Shown one piece after another: positions 32,936 to 42,142 of a stretch of DNA of 64,000 nucleotides. The notes beneath the pieces are model-generated. The model had not been told where the DNA came from. It was given only the letters and a program-made list of their open reading frames with translations, and ran no database searches. Position 1 is the stretch's first letter, and every line of letters starts with the position of its first letter. Made by a program: the position numbers and the translations under genes. The stretch comes from JBFJKD01 sp041600415 (GTDB lineage: Bacteria; Pseudomonadota; Gammaproteobacteria; Pseudomonadales; Porticoccaceae): positions 124,001 through 188,000 of the forward strand of contig JBFIKF010000004.1 of the NCBI GenBank assembly GCA_041600415.1, given 5' to 3'.

Positions 32936-34252
32936 CTAAATAAGCGCGTCCAGATGATCCGCCCATTTCTGTAGCCACTGCCTACACTCCGCCTCGTACC
33001 GGTGCAAATCGTAGGTTCCTTCAATCCCCTTACGTGAATGCCCCAATACCGCTTCGGCCACTTCGTTAGTGCATTGCAGGCGTGACAAGCCGGTCCTGAC
33101 GCTTCTGCGCAGATCATGAGGTGTCCAGGCCGGAAGATCTACCATCTTGTTGCTTACTCTCATCCGCCAGGCCTGCTCGGTTAGCTGCTTTTGCTGGATA
33201 GGCAGCCGCGTTTTCTGGGATGGGAACGGGTAGTCTCCAGTGGTCAGGCGAAGTGTTTTCAGGAACTCCACCGCTTGGCGGGGCAATTGCACATAGCGCT
33301 CGACCTCCGTCTTGCTCTCCCTTATGTGGAATGCCCGTTTCTTCAAGTCGATGTCCTTCCAGGCCGCATTGCAGACCTCTCCGGTACGACACCCTGTCCA
33401 GAGGGTGAATCGAAGAACATTCTTCTGTGTTGCGGTGTAATCGGAGCCAGGCAACCATTTCAGCAACGTCGCCAACTCGCTATCAGAGAGGACTCTTTTT
33501 CCTCGTTGATGGGTAAGTTTCACCTTGGCCTGTCTGAGGCTTGATTTGGCGAGAATTGCCGGATTTGCAAACTCATCTGAAAAATAGCCCAGACCAATCG
33601 CAAACTCGTAGGCGGCGGAAAGCTCTCTCAGTACATTTCCTGCTTGAACATTTGCCCCACGTTGAACAATTGCCATGATCATATCCACCACAGCCTTTCG
33701 CGTGACAGCATTTGCCGCCATCTCCCCCAACTTGGGAATCACATCGCCATAGAGGGTTCTGCGCGTCTCAGACTGACCTTTCGGTTTTCGTGCGCCGGCG
33801 ATGACCTTTCCGCTTGGAGATTTCCGGTCTTCGATATACTGGGTCAGGTAAAGTTCTACGAGTTTCTCCACAGTGAAGGATTTCTCAACTGACTCTCGTT
33901 GTCCCAGTTCCAATTCCTGGGCTTGCTCCCGTTCCTGCTGTTTCTGCCGTTTCTCCTCTTTGGCCTCAGTTGCCGGACAACGCCCCTGGCGACGAATTTG
34001 TTTCAGTTCCTGGAGCTTCAATCTCGCTTCGGCCAGGGAGGTCTCCGGGAAGTTGCCGATTTTCACCTGAACGAGCTTTGAGGTGATCGGGCTGGTATAG
34101 CGATAGAAAAATGTCTTTAATCCGGTAGCCCCGCATTTCACTCGCAAGCCGATGTTTTCCCCCTTGTCGGCCTTGATTTTATCTCCCGGCTTCATCGTCT
34201 CCACTGTCCTGGAAGACAAAGGTTTGGTATTCTGTACTGTTGCCATTGGCAT
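32936..34252 (-). CDS. P4-type tyrosine integrase (DUF4102 arm domain)
   Basis: 438 residues. The N-terminal arm domain has KPGDKIKADKGENIGLRVKCGATGLKTFFYRY. A Gln/Glu-rich helix (about 98-120) links to the core-binding domain. Catalytic residues are Arg289 in WTGCRTGEV, Lys314, HDLRR (His379, Arg382), His405 in LGHSR and Tyr414. It is at the end of the element next to mutS and reads inward, so it is the likely integrase for the whole ICE. Confidence 0.93.
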   Translation of the reverse strand: MPMATVQNTKPLSSRTVETMKPGDKIKADKGENIGLRVKCGATGLKTFFYRYTSPITSKLVQVKIGNFPETSLAEARLKLQELKQIRRQGRCPATEAKEEKRQKQQEREQAQELELGQRESVEKSFTVEKLVELYLTQYIEDRKSPSGKVIAGARKPKGQSETRRTLYGDVIPKLGEMAANAVTRKAVVDMIMAIVQRGANVQAGNVLRELSAAYEFAIGLGYFSDEFANPAILAKSSLRQAKVKLTHQRGKRVLSDSELATLLKWLPGSDYTATQKNVLRFTLWTGCRTGEVCNAAWKDIDLKKRAFHIRESKTEVERYVQLPRQAVEFLKTLRLTTGDYPFPSQKTRLPIQQKQLTEQAWRMRVSNKMVDLPAWTPHDLRRSVRTGLSRLQCTNEVAEAVLGHSRKGIEGTYDLHRYEAECRQWLQKWADHLDALI

Positions 34253-34459
34253 CCTCTTGAATTGATGTCAGTTTGTCCGACGCAATGGAAAAAAGTGTAA
34301 CTTTTGGATTTAAAGGAAAAGTTACACTAACAAAAGTTACACTTCAAGTTACACTTTTTCCTGAGATTGGATGATATTTCGTGAGACTCGATGAGACTGC
34401 AAGAGACGACGGAAAAACGATAAATATATATAAATCAATAAGTAGCACAGCGTAACGGC
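34253..34459. promoter_or_regulatory. Integrase upstream region with GTTACACT repeats; probable right end
   Basis: GTTACACT occurs at 34321-34328, 34336-34343 and 34348-34355, and inverted (AGTGTAAC) at 34294-34301, each with flanking A/T runs. These are likely arm-type integrase sites or operators. GAGAC repeats follow (34383, 34392 and 34403) in GTGAGACTCGATGAGACTGC, a plausible att core. The last about 50 AT-rich bases should include the mutS promoter; no clear ribosome site precedes mutS, so its native leader may have been replaced by integration. Confidence 0.5.
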
Positions 34460-37069
34460 ATGAGTCCATTAGAAAAAAAAGACCAACACACCCCGATGAT
34501 GCAGCAATATTTACGCATCAAAGCGCAGCACCCCAACGAGCTGTTGTTTTACCGTATGGGCGACTTTTACGAGCTGTTCTACGACGACGCACGCAAAGCT
34601 GCCCAGCTAATGGACATCACCCTCACCGCGCGGGGCAAAAGTGATGGCCAGCCGATTCCCATGGCGGGCATTCCCTATCACTCGGTGGACGGTTACCTGG
34701 CCAAGCTGGTCAAACACGGGGAATCCATTGCCATCTGTGAGCAGATTGGCGACCCCGCCACCAGCAAGGGCCCCGTGGCCCGGGAGGTGGTGCGCATTAT
34801 CACCCCGGGCACTATCAGCGATGAGGCGTTACTCGACGACCACCGGGATAACTTGCTGGTTGCGGTGAGTCAACGTCAACGACACGCCGCCTTTCATTAC
34901 GGTATCGCCTCACTGGATATCGGTAGCGGTCGTTTTCTGATCGCTGAGGTCGGCGATGTTGAGGCGTTGCGCGGTGAACTGGAGCGCTTGCGACCTGCGG
35001 AATTACTGATCAGCGACGACTTTAGCGCACCGGATTCACCCCTTACCGAGAGCTTCGAAAAACACCGGGGGCTGCGCCGCCGACCACCCTGGGAATTTGA
35101 TCTGGACAACGCTCGCCGTCAGTTGAGCGCCCAGTTCGGCACCCGGGATCTGTCCGGATTTGGCTGCGAAGATTTGGAGCTGGGCATCATCGCCGCGGGT
35201 TGCCTGTTGCAGTACGCGCGGGAAACGCAACGGGGCGCTCTGCCGCATATTCGCGCGCTGGACCACGAGCGGCGCGAAGACAGTGTTATTCTCGATGCCG
35301 CCACCCGGCGCAATCTGGAACTGGATACCGGTTTGACCGGTCAGGATCAGCACACCCTGCTCGCGGTGATGGACAATACCACCACGGCCATGGGCAGCCG
35401 CTTACTGCGCCGCTGGCTCAACCGGCCACTCAGCCAGCCAGGCACCATCAATCACCGCCGCGCGGCGGTGTCGGTGCTGCTCGAAAATTACCACTACGAA
35501 CCCCTCGTCGGTGCGCTCCAGGACATCGGCGACATGGAACGTATTTTGGGCCGCGTCGCGTTGCGTTCCGCTCGTCCCCGCGACCTGACTCGTTTGCGGG
35601 ATTCCCTCGCGGCGCTGCCGAGTGTGCGCCAGATGCTCGACCCCATCACCGATAACTATATTGGCGAGCTGCGCGAACAGGCAGCCAGCTTTCCCGATCT
35701 GGATACAGTTCTGCAACGGGCTCTGGTGGACAATCCCCCCGCCGTAGTGCGCGATGGCGGGGTTATTGCCACCGGCTACGACGCGGAACTGGATGAACTG
35801 CGCGCCATCAGTAGTAATGCCGGCGACTATCTGGTAGCCCTGGAAGAAAGTGAAAAACAGCGCACCGGTATTAGCACCCTGAAGGTCGGCTACAACCGAG
35901 TACACGGCTATTACATCGAAATCAGCAGGGCGCAGAGTGGCCAGGCGCCGGTGGAATATGTGCGCCGCCAAACACTGAAAAATGCCGAGCGCTACATCAC
36001 GCCGGAACTCAAGAGCTTCGAAGACAAGGCCCTGAGCGCGCGCAGCCGATCCCTGAGTCGGGAAAAGGCGTTGTATGAAGAACTGGTGGAGTTAATTGCG
36101 GAACAACTCGCCGCGCTGCAAACCTGCGCCGCAGCCATCGCCACCATCGACGTACTCGCCAATCTGGCCGAACGCGCACATACGCTGCGGCTGACGCCAG
36201 CCAATATTGTGGAGGGTGCCGGCATTCAGATTCGCGGCGGTCGCCATCTGGTGGTGGAGCAGGTACTCGATACGCCCTTCGTCGCCAACGACCTGCAACT
36301 CGACCAACAGCGCAAAATGCTGATTATTACCGGACCTAATATGGGCGGTAAATCCACCTACATGCGCCAGACAGCGCTAATAGTGCTGCTAGCTCACATC
36401 GGCAGTTTTGTCCCCGCCGAGAGCGCCACGCTGAGCCCTGTAGACCGCATCTTCACGCGTATTGGGTCATCTGATGACCTGGCGGGAGGGCGTTCGACAT
36501 TTATGGTAGAAATGACCGAGGCCGCGACCATTTTGCACAACGCCACCGCGCGCAGCCTGGTATTGATGGATGAAATTGGACGCGGCACCAGCACCTTTGA
36601 CGGCCTGTCCCTGGCCTGGGCATGTGCCACCTATCTGGCCACACAGATCGGCGCTTACACGTTGTTCGCCACTCACTATTTTGAGCTCACCGCCTTGCCG
36701 GAACAGATCGACAGCATCGCCAATGTGCACCTCGACGCCAGCGAGTTCAACGACAACATTGTATTTTTACACAGCGTGCAAGCGGGGCCGGCCAACCAGA
36801 GTTACGGCATCCAGGTAGCGAAACTCGCTGGCATCCCCGACGAAGTGATTGCCAACGCCCGGCGCGAACTGCAGCGCCTGGAAGTCACTAATTACGGCGC
36901 CATCGCCCGCAATGCGAACGCGCCCCGCCAGGAAGAATTATTTGCCGACTCGGGCGCAGCGCGCGTACATGCAGCGCTCGCCAGACTGAATCCCGACCTG
37001 CTCTCGCCAAAGGATGCGCTGGAAAAACTCTATCAACTGAAAGAACTGGCCAATAAAGCGAACGACTAG
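34460..37069 (+). CDS. mutS: DNA mismatch repair protein MutS
   Basis: 869 residues, the usual length. The mismatch-reading Phe-x-Glu motif is in MGDFYELFYDD near residue 35. The ATPase Walker A GPNMGGKSTYMRQ is near 624, the Walker B region LVLMDEIGRGTSTFDGLSLAWA follows, and ATHYFELTALP is the switch His region. It recognises mispairs and recruits MutL, encoded about 8 kb away here. The gene is intact although the mobile element inserted within about 200 bases of its start. Confidence 0.98.
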   Translation: MSPLEKKDQHTPMMQQYLRIKAQHPNELLFYRMGDFYELFYDDARKAAQLMDITLTARGKSDGQPIPMAGIPYHSVDGYLAKLVKHGESIAICEQIGDPATSKGPVAREVVRIITPGTISDEALLDDHRDNLLVAVSQRQRHAAFHYGIASLDIGSGRFLIAEVGDVEALRGELERLRPAELLISDDFSAPDSPLTESFEKHRGLRRRPPWEFDLDNARRQLSAQFGTRDLSGFGCEDLELGIIAAGCLLQYARETQRGALPHIRALDHERREDSVILDAATRRNLELDTGLTGQDQHTLLAVMDNTTTAMGSRLLRRWLNRPLSQPGTINHRRAAVSVLLENYHYEPLVGALQDIGDMERILGRVALRSARPRDLTRLRDSLAALPSVRQMLDPITDNYIGELREQAASFPDLDTVLQRALVDNPPAVVRDGGVIATGYDAELDELRAISSNAGDYLVALEESEKQRTGISTLKVGYNRVHGYYIEISRAQSGQAPVEYVRRQTLKNAERYITPELKSFEDKALSARSRSLSREKALYEELVELIAEQLAALQTCAAAIATIDVLANLAERAHTLRLTPANIVEGAGIQIRGGRHLVVEQVLDTPFVANDLQLDQQRKMLIITGPNMGGKSTYMRQTALIVLLAHIGSFVPAESATLSPVDRIFTRIGSSDDLAGGRSTFMVEMTEAATILHNATARSLVLMDEIGRGTSTFDGLSLAWACATYLATQIGAYTLFATHYFELTALPEQIDSIANVHLDASEFNDNIVFLHSVQAGPANQSYGIQVAKLAGIPDEVIANARRELQRLEVTNYGAIARNANAPRQEELFADSGAARVHAALARLNPDLLSPKDALEKLYQLKELANKAND

Positions 37070-37134
37070 GTGCCAGTCTGGTGCGTTTCAGGACAGTACC
37101 CACCCCCCCCTGACGCCCCTCAGAGCCTGTTGAG

Positions 37135-38430
37135 TTAACCGAACGGGTGGCGTAGCACGATAGTCTCGTTGCGCTCGGGCCCGGTGGAAACGATGTCAAT
37201 AGGTACACCGACCACCTCCTCTATATGGGCAATATAGGCCCGCGCATTGTCCGGCAGTTCGGCGAGAGACCGCTTCCCCAGAGTAGATTCCTGCCAGCCG
37301 GGAAGGGTTTCGTAGATCGGGCTCAGATTTTCGTAATCGTCCGCGTGGTGTAGCGCGGTCGCGACTTCCTCCCCCTGTGCGTTGCGGTATCCCCGACAAA
37401 TGTTAATGGTGTCGAGGCCGTCGAGCACGTCGAGCTTGGTCAGACACAACCCTGATACGCTATTGATCAGCACTGCCTGCCGCGCAGCCACCGCATCAAA
37501 CCAGCCACAGCGGCGCGGCCGTCCAGTTGTCGCTCCAAATTCATGACCACGTTGCGCCAGGCGCTCACCCACAGCGGAGAATAATTCCGTAGGAAAAGGT
37601 CCGGAACCAACCCGCGTGGTATAAGCCTTGGTGATGCCCAATACATAATCGAGATACAGCGGACCAAAACCGCTGCCAGTCGCCGTGGCGCCAGCGGTGG
37701 TATTGGAGGATGTCACATAGGGATAGGTACCGTGATCGATATCCAGCAGGGAGCCTTGAGCACCCTCGAACAATATGTTGCTTCCCGCCGCCCGCGCGTC
37801 GTGCAGCAAGTTGGTAACGTCCCGGGTTAACGGTCTCAGCAGTTCTGCCCACTCTGCCGCACTGGCGAGGGTTTTACCCAAATCCACGGCCTCACACCCG
37901 TAATATCCGGTGAGCACGAAGTTGTGATAATCCAGCACCTCGCGCAAGCGTTCGCCAAAGCGATCCAGATTAAGCAGATCCCCCAAGCGCAATCCACGCC
38001 TGGCCACCTTGTCTTCGTAAGCAGGGCCGATACCGCGCCCGGTGGTACCTATTTTGTCTTTACCGCGCGCCTTTTCCCGCGCCTGGTCGAGGGCCACATG
38101 ATGCGGCAAAATTAACGGACAGGCCGCCGAAATGCCCAACCGCTCGCGCACCGGTATGCCCTGTGCTTCCAGCTCGCGCATTTCCAGCAACAACGCCTCG
38201 GGAGAAAGCACCACGCCGTTGCCAATCAGGCAGGAGACATCGTCGCGCAGAACACCGGAGGGAATCAGGTGCAGCACAGTCTTTTTCCCGTCGATCACCA
38301 ACGTGTGTCCAGCGTTGTGCCCGCCCTGAAAACGCGCCACGATCGACGCCTTGTCTGTCAGCAGATCGACGATCTTGCCCTTACCCTCATCGCCCCACTG
38401 CGTGCCCAACACCACCACGTTTCTACCCAT
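37135..38430 (-). CDS. purA: Adenylosuccinate synthetase
   Basis: 431 residues. GDEGKGKIVDLL (about 12-23) is the GTP loop, and GGHNAGHTLV contains the conserved catalytic His. LEGAQG-type (LFEGAQGSLLDIDHGTYPYVTSSNTTAG) and TTGRPRRCGWFDAVA motifs are also present. It makes adenylosuccinate from IMP and aspartate with GTP, the first committed AMP step. It follows hisZ as in many gammaproteobacteria. Confidence 0.98.
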   Translation of the reverse strand: MGRNVVVLGTQWGDEGKGKIVDLLTDKASIVARFQGGHNAGHTLVIDGKKTVLHLIPSGVLRDDVSCLIGNGVVLSPEALLLEMRELEAQGIPVRERLGISAACPLILPHHVALDQAREKARGKDKIGTTGRGIGPAYEDKVARRGLRLGDLLNLDRFGERLREVLDYHNFVLTGYYGCEAVDLGKTLASAAEWAELLRPLTRDVTNLLHDARAAGSNILFEGAQGSLLDIDHGTYPYVTSSNTTAGATATGSGFGPLYLDYVLGITKAYTTRVGSGPFPTELFSAVGERLAQRGHEFGATTGRPRRCGWFDAVAARQAVLINSVSGLCLTKLDVLDGLDTINICRGYRNAQGEEVATALHHADDYENLSPIYETLPGWQESTLGKRSLAELPDNARAYIAHIEEVVGVPIDIVSTGPERNETIVLRHPFG

Positions 38431-38515
38431 ATCGCTGTCTCTTGGCCTCTACATTTGACACATTACTGTTTACTGCTGGCGCGCCTCTGGGCGTCGGCAG
38501 CTGGCTTTAGTGTGG

Positions 38516-39727
38516 CTATACCGGGATTATCTGAATCTGCCCATCGGCACCAAGGATCAGCTCGCGGTCACAGTGCAGCTCCTGATAGTCCGGCGCTTGC
38601 CCCGCAAAGCCGCATACCACCCGCTCGCCGTTGTCCCGTAAACGGTCTATCTCGGTAATAATTGACGGTGTCTCACTGTGCGGTACGAAAATACCACAGC
38701 TGATATCCTGTTCGTCGTTCGCCAGCGCCGTCAGCGTTTCCAGATCCGCGCCAAAGCCGGTGGCCGGACGGGAGCGCCCGAAGGCTTCGCCAATGTGATC
38801 GTAACGACCCCCATTGCCCAGCGCCTCGCTGGTGCCTGGTGCGAAAGCAGCAAACACTATGCCGGTGTGATAGTGATAGCCCCGCAATTCCGCCAAATCC
38901 ACAGACAGAGTGGTCTCGGGAAAGCGCGCCTGGATTGTCGCCAGCACCGCCGTTAGCTCGTCCAGCGCGACACCCACTTCCGCTGGCGCGCTGTCCAGAG
39001 TCGAGCGCGCCTGTTCTAGAACATCGACGCCGCCAGCCAGACCAGGTAGTGCGCCAAGGGCCGCACGGATCACCGGATCGTCAATGTTATTTACCAGCCA
39101 CGAATCGAGACCCGACGCCTTACTTTGGAGCAACTGAAACAACTCTGCACGCTGCGCAGCACTAAGCTCCGCGCACTCCTCCAGGCCGCGGTAAATACCC
39201 ACATGGCCGAGACAGAGTACCGCGCCGTTGATACCCGCCGTGCGCAGGGTTTCAATCATCAACGCGATAACTTCCTCGTCGGCACCCAGCCCGTCTTCGC
39301 CAAACAATTCGACGCCCACCTGCAGGGGTGAGCGCGAGGCCAGTGGTTGACGCGCACGGGTATATAACACCTGCCCGGCATAACACAGTCGATTGGGCCC
39401 AGTGCGGCGCAGACTGTGGGCGTCCATGCGCGCCACCTGCGGCGTGATATCGGCCCGCACCCCCATCGTGCGACCACTGAGCTGGTCGGTGATTTTAAAC
39501 GTCATCAACTCCAGATCGGAACCGGACCCGCTGAGCAGAGATTCGGTAAATTCCGCCAAAGGCGGGATCACCAGATCGTAGCCCCAGCTGTGATATAAAT
39601 CGAGCAGGCGACGGCGCAGGCGCTCTACTTTGAGCGCCCGGTTGGGAAGGATTTCCGCAATTCCATCGGGCAGTAACCAGCGTTCAACTCCGGCCATGAC
39701 GTTCTCCAATTCGGGTCTGGCAGCCAT
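38516..39727 (-). CDS. hisZ: ATP phosphoribosyltransferase regulatory subunit HisZ
   Basis: 403 residues with a histidyl-tRNA-synthetase-like fold: RRRLLDLYHSWGYDLVIPP, then DQLSGRTMGVRADITPQVAR and GGRYDHIGEAFGRSRPATGFG. It lacks the C-terminal anticodon domain, which distinguishes it from HisS. HisZ activates the short-form HisG, encoded elsewhere. Its position between DUF2065 and purA is standard in Pseudomonas-like genomes. Confidence 0.95.
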   Translation of the reverse strand: MAARPELENVMAGVERWLLPDGIAEILPNRALKVERLRRRLLDLYHSWGYDLVIPPLAEFTESLLSGSGSDLELMTFKITDQLSGRTMGVRADITPQVARMDAHSLRRTGPNRLCYAGQVLYTRARQPLASRSPLQVGVELFGEDGLGADEEVIALMIETLRTAGINGAVLCLGHVGIYRGLEECAELSAAQRAELFQLLQSKASGLDSWLVNNIDDPVIRAALGALPGLAGGVDVLEQARSTLDSAPAEVGVALDELTAVLATIQARFPETTLSVDLAELRGYHYHTGIVFAAFAPGTSEALGNGGRYDHIGEAFGRSRPATGFGADLETLTALANDEQDISCGIFVPHSETPSIITEIDRLRDNGERVVCGFAGQAPDYQELHCDRELILGADGQIQIIPV

Positions 39728-39728
39728 C

Positions 39729-39911
39729 TTACCTGACCATAAAAAGCAGGCCAGCGCCGAGCAGCATGCTACACAAACCAGCTATGCGCAGCGGGCGGTC
39801 TTCCAGCTGGGACAGCAGATAAGCAGCACCGCGCCAGCGTCGGGGCGCAACAAACGGCATCGCCCCTTCGATAACCAGTACCAGGCATAACGCCGCGCTC
39901 AGATCCTGCCA
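39729..39911 (-). CDS. DUF2065 (YjeT-like) membrane protein
   Basis: 60 residues from the ATG at 39911 (MWQDLSAALCLVLVIEGAMPF); an ATG at 39944 adds eleven polar residues. Two membrane helices flank a basic loop (APRRWRG), matching YjeT length and layout. Function unknown; regularly encoded between hflC and hisZ or purA. Confidence 0.85.
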   Translation of the reverse strand, partial: WQDLSAALCLVLVIEGAMPFVAPRRWRGAAYLLSQLEDRPLRIAGLCSMLLGAGLLFMVR

Positions 39912-40010
39912 CATAGGAGTTACCCACGCCTCACTCGCCTTCAACTACCGTGCAACGCGCCGTCAACGGTAACCGTCGACAACCGCTCCACACGCTTTTG
40001 CAAACCACAA

Positions 40011-40036
40011 AAAAACCGGGTCTCCCCGGTTTTAAA
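40011..40036 (-). terminator. Intrinsic terminator after hflC
   Basis: On the minus strand AAAACCGGG pairs with CCCGGTTTT around a short loop, followed by more T residues (40012-40020 with 40025-40033). It lies 44 bases after the hflC stop and closes the hfq-hflX-hflK-hflC transcript. Confidence 0.85.
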
Positions 40037-40079
40037 ATTCTACCAGTTTAGCGGTTAAGGTGCCGCATATTTTTGTCTG

Positions 40080-40952
40080 TCACCGGCCCTTTTGATTCTT
40101 CAAATACCGGAAAAAGTCACTGTCTGGCTCCACCAGCAAGACGTCGCTCTTATTGTTAAACGCTTCGCGATAGGCACCAAGACTACGGGTAAATGCGTAA
40201 AATTCGGGATCCTGGCTATACGCCGCCGCATAGATCCCGGTGGCTATAGCGTCGCCATCGCCGCGCAACAGTTCGGCCTGTTTGTAGGCGTTGGCCTTGA
40301 TAATCGTTTCCTGACGGTCGGCATCGGCTCGCACGCGCTCCGCCGCCTCTAGCCCTTTGGAACGCAATTCCCGCGCCTCTTTTTCACGCTCCGCCGTCAT
40401 GCGTCGATACACCGCATCGCTCACCTCGGGAGGTAGATCGATACCCTTGACCCGCACATCCACCACTTGCACACCCAGTGATGAGGACACCGACTGATTA
40501 AGTTCGTCGGTAATATTCTTCATCAACAAATCGCGCTCGCCAGATACCGCTTCGTGCAAGGTTCGGGTGCCCAGCTGGTTACGCAACCCGTCGTTCACTC
40601 GATCCGCGAGGCGACTGTGGGCTACTACTTCATCGCCGCCAGTTGCCTTGTAATAGGTCTCCACGTCGATAATCCGCCACTTGGTAAACGAATCGACTAT
40701 CAAACGCTTTTTTTCCACCGTAAAAAAACTTTTCGGTTCCGCGTCCAGCGTCAAAACACGGGCGTCGAATTTACGCACTTTGTCGGCAAAAGGTAATTTG
40801 TAGTGCAATCCAGGCCCAATGTCCGCTTCAATGATCCGACCAAAGCGCAATTTCACGGCCCGTTCAGTTTCCATCACCACAAACAAGGTACTGTTCACAA
40901 CAATCGCCAGCAGCGCTGCAAACATCACATACGTGGAAAGTTTCGGATTCAT
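40080..40952 (-). CDS. hflC: HflC, modulator of FtsH protease
   Basis: 290 residues: one N-terminal membrane helix (YVMFAALLAIVVNSTLFVV) followed by a periplasmic prohibitin/SPFH domain (ERAVKLRFGRIIEADIGPGLHYKLPF) and a helical stretch rich in Arg/Glu/Ala. It forms the HflKC cage around FtsH and modulates degradation of membrane proteins. It directly abuts hflK, sharing one base. Confidence 0.96.
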   Translation of the reverse strand: MNPKLSTYVMFAALLAIVVNSTLFVVMETERAVKLRFGRIIEADIGPGLHYKLPFADKVRKFDARVLTLDAEPKSFFTVEKKRLIVDSFTKWRIIDVETYYKATGGDEVVAHSRLADRVNDGLRNQLGTRTLHEAVSGERDLLMKNITDELNQSVSSSLGVQVVDVRVKGIDLPPEVSDAVYRRMTAEREKEARELRSKGLEAAERVRADADRQETIIKANAYKQAELLRGDGDAIATGIYAAAYSQDPEFYAFTRSLGAYREAFNNKSDVLLVEPDSDFFRYLKNQKGR

Positions 40953-42091
40953 TAGCGCGCCTCCCGACGTGGCGTTGCAGAAGGTTGACGACGCAGTTTT
41001 TCAATCACTTCCTCAGCAATAGTGCTGATGTCCGACGCCGACAAAGAACGTTGAGCCCCCCCGGTGGATGGTTGCGGGGAGAGCATTTTATCGAGTGGCA
41101 GATACAGCATGTTATTACCGCCCTCGACATCCACCATCACCTTGGTGGCATTGGACATCACGTTCTGCAGCGCGTCCAGATAAAGCCGCTGCCGAGTAAC
41201 CTCCGGAGCCTTGCGATACTCGCCGAGTAATTTTTCAAAACGCTGGGCCTCACCTTCGGCCTCAGCCACCACCCGGGATTGATAGGCGTTAGCTTCTTCG
41301 ATAACACGCTGCGCTCGTCCCCGCGCCTCCGGAATAATGCCGTTGGCGTAGGCCTGCGCCTCGTTAACCAGGCGCTCCTGATCCTCGCGCGCCTTGATCA
41401 CGTCATCGTAAGCGGCCTTGACCTCGGTGGGCGGCTTGGCTTCCTGAATATTGATTTTAACAATATGAATACCGGTGCCGTAGTTATCCAGATAATTTTG
41501 AAGCCGCGCCTCGACATCGTCGCCAAGTTTTTCCCGTCCAGTGGAAACTACATCATCCAGCTTGCTACTGCCAACCACGTGGCGCAGGGCACTGTTGGTC
41601 GCCTCGCGCAGACTCAATTCCGGCTCCTTGACTCCGAGCACAAAGGATTTTACATCGCGAATGTTATAGTGCACAGTCAACGGCAGCTCGACAATATTTT
41701 CGTCCTCGGTCAGCATCTTTTCATTGACCTGATACTGCCGTTCCTCGGTTACCCGTACGATAGTACGCGAATCAATAATCGGCGGGTTCCAGTGCAGGCC
41801 ATCTCCTACTGTTTCGAGATATTTACCAAATCTCAGAATGACCGCTTTTTCCTTGGCATCGACCTGATAAATGCCGAACAGTGCCCAGACAATAGCAATG
41901 ATCAACAGAGCACCCACAAAAAATGCAAAGCCGCCACCGCCGGGCTGGCCGTCGCCCCCCGCCCCTTTACCACCGCCACCAAAAATCCCTGAAAATTTTT
42001 CTTTCAGTTCGCGTAGCGCCTGATCGAGTTCGGGTGGTGTATTACCACCGCCCCACGGATCTTTGCCGCCACCAGGTTGATTCCAGGCCAT
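40952..42091 (-). CDS. hflK: HflK, modulator of FtsH protease
   Basis: 379 residues. A cytoplasmic Gly-rich start (MAWNQPGGGKDPWGGGN), one membrane helix (FAFFVGALLIIAIVWALFGIY), then the SPFH domain (EKAVILRFGKYLETVGDGLHWNPP) and a long coiled coil. Partner of HflC in the FtsH complex. The C-terminal tail ends with Arg-rich residues. Confidence 0.96.
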   Translation of the reverse strand: MAWNQPGGGKDPWGGGNTPPELDQALRELKEKFSGIFGGGGKGAGGDGQPGGGGFAFFVGALLIIAIVWALFGIYQVDAKEKAVILRFGKYLETVGDGLHWNPPIIDSRTIVRVTEERQYQVNEKMLTEDENIVELPLTVHYNIRDVKSFVLGVKEPELSLREATNSALRHVVGSSKLDDVVSTGREKLGDDVEARLQNYLDNYGTGIHIVKINIQEAKPPTEVKAAYDDVIKAREDQERLVNEAQAYANGIIPEARGRAQRVIEEANAYQSRVVAEAEGEAQRFEKLLGEYRKAPEVTRQRLYLDALQNVMSNATKVMVDVEGGNNMLYLPLDKMLSPQPSTGGAQRSLSASDISTIAEEVIEKLRRQPSATPRREAR

Positions 42092-42142
42092 TGATTACTC
42101 CAGAGTTATACCGCTGCTAAAAAACGGTCGTGCAATTAACTA

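Larger units (their letters stand above)
1..34459. mobile_element. Partial integrative and conjugative element (GI-type, PFGI-1/ICEclc-like)
   Basis: The stretch holds the marker genes of GI-type ICEs in their usual order: ParB, DUF2857, STY4528, TIGR03761, STY4534, PilL, TIGR03759, TIGR03765, TraD, TIGR03747, RAQPRD, TIGR03758, TIGR03745, TIGR03750, TIGR03746, TIGR03749 and TIGR03752. A P4-type integrase closes it next to mutS, so the right end lies near 34.25-34.46 kb. The left end, with the VirB4-like ATPase, TraI-type relaxase and distal genes, is outside the window. ParA, DnaB-like helicase, Ssb and topoisomerase genes often found near ParB are not seen here. Two cargo blocks interrupt the backbone: the lanthipeptide cluster and the GTPase gene. 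Boundary coordinates are inferred from gene content; no att duplication could be tested. Confidence 0.85.

Noticed and set aside
37101..37111. C8 tract between mutS and purA
   Set aside because: Lies outside both coding regions, so it cannot switch a reading frame; no other role seen.
41279..41992. 237-codon plus-strand ORF opposite hflK
   Set aside because: Antisense shadow of hflK with no family resemblance.
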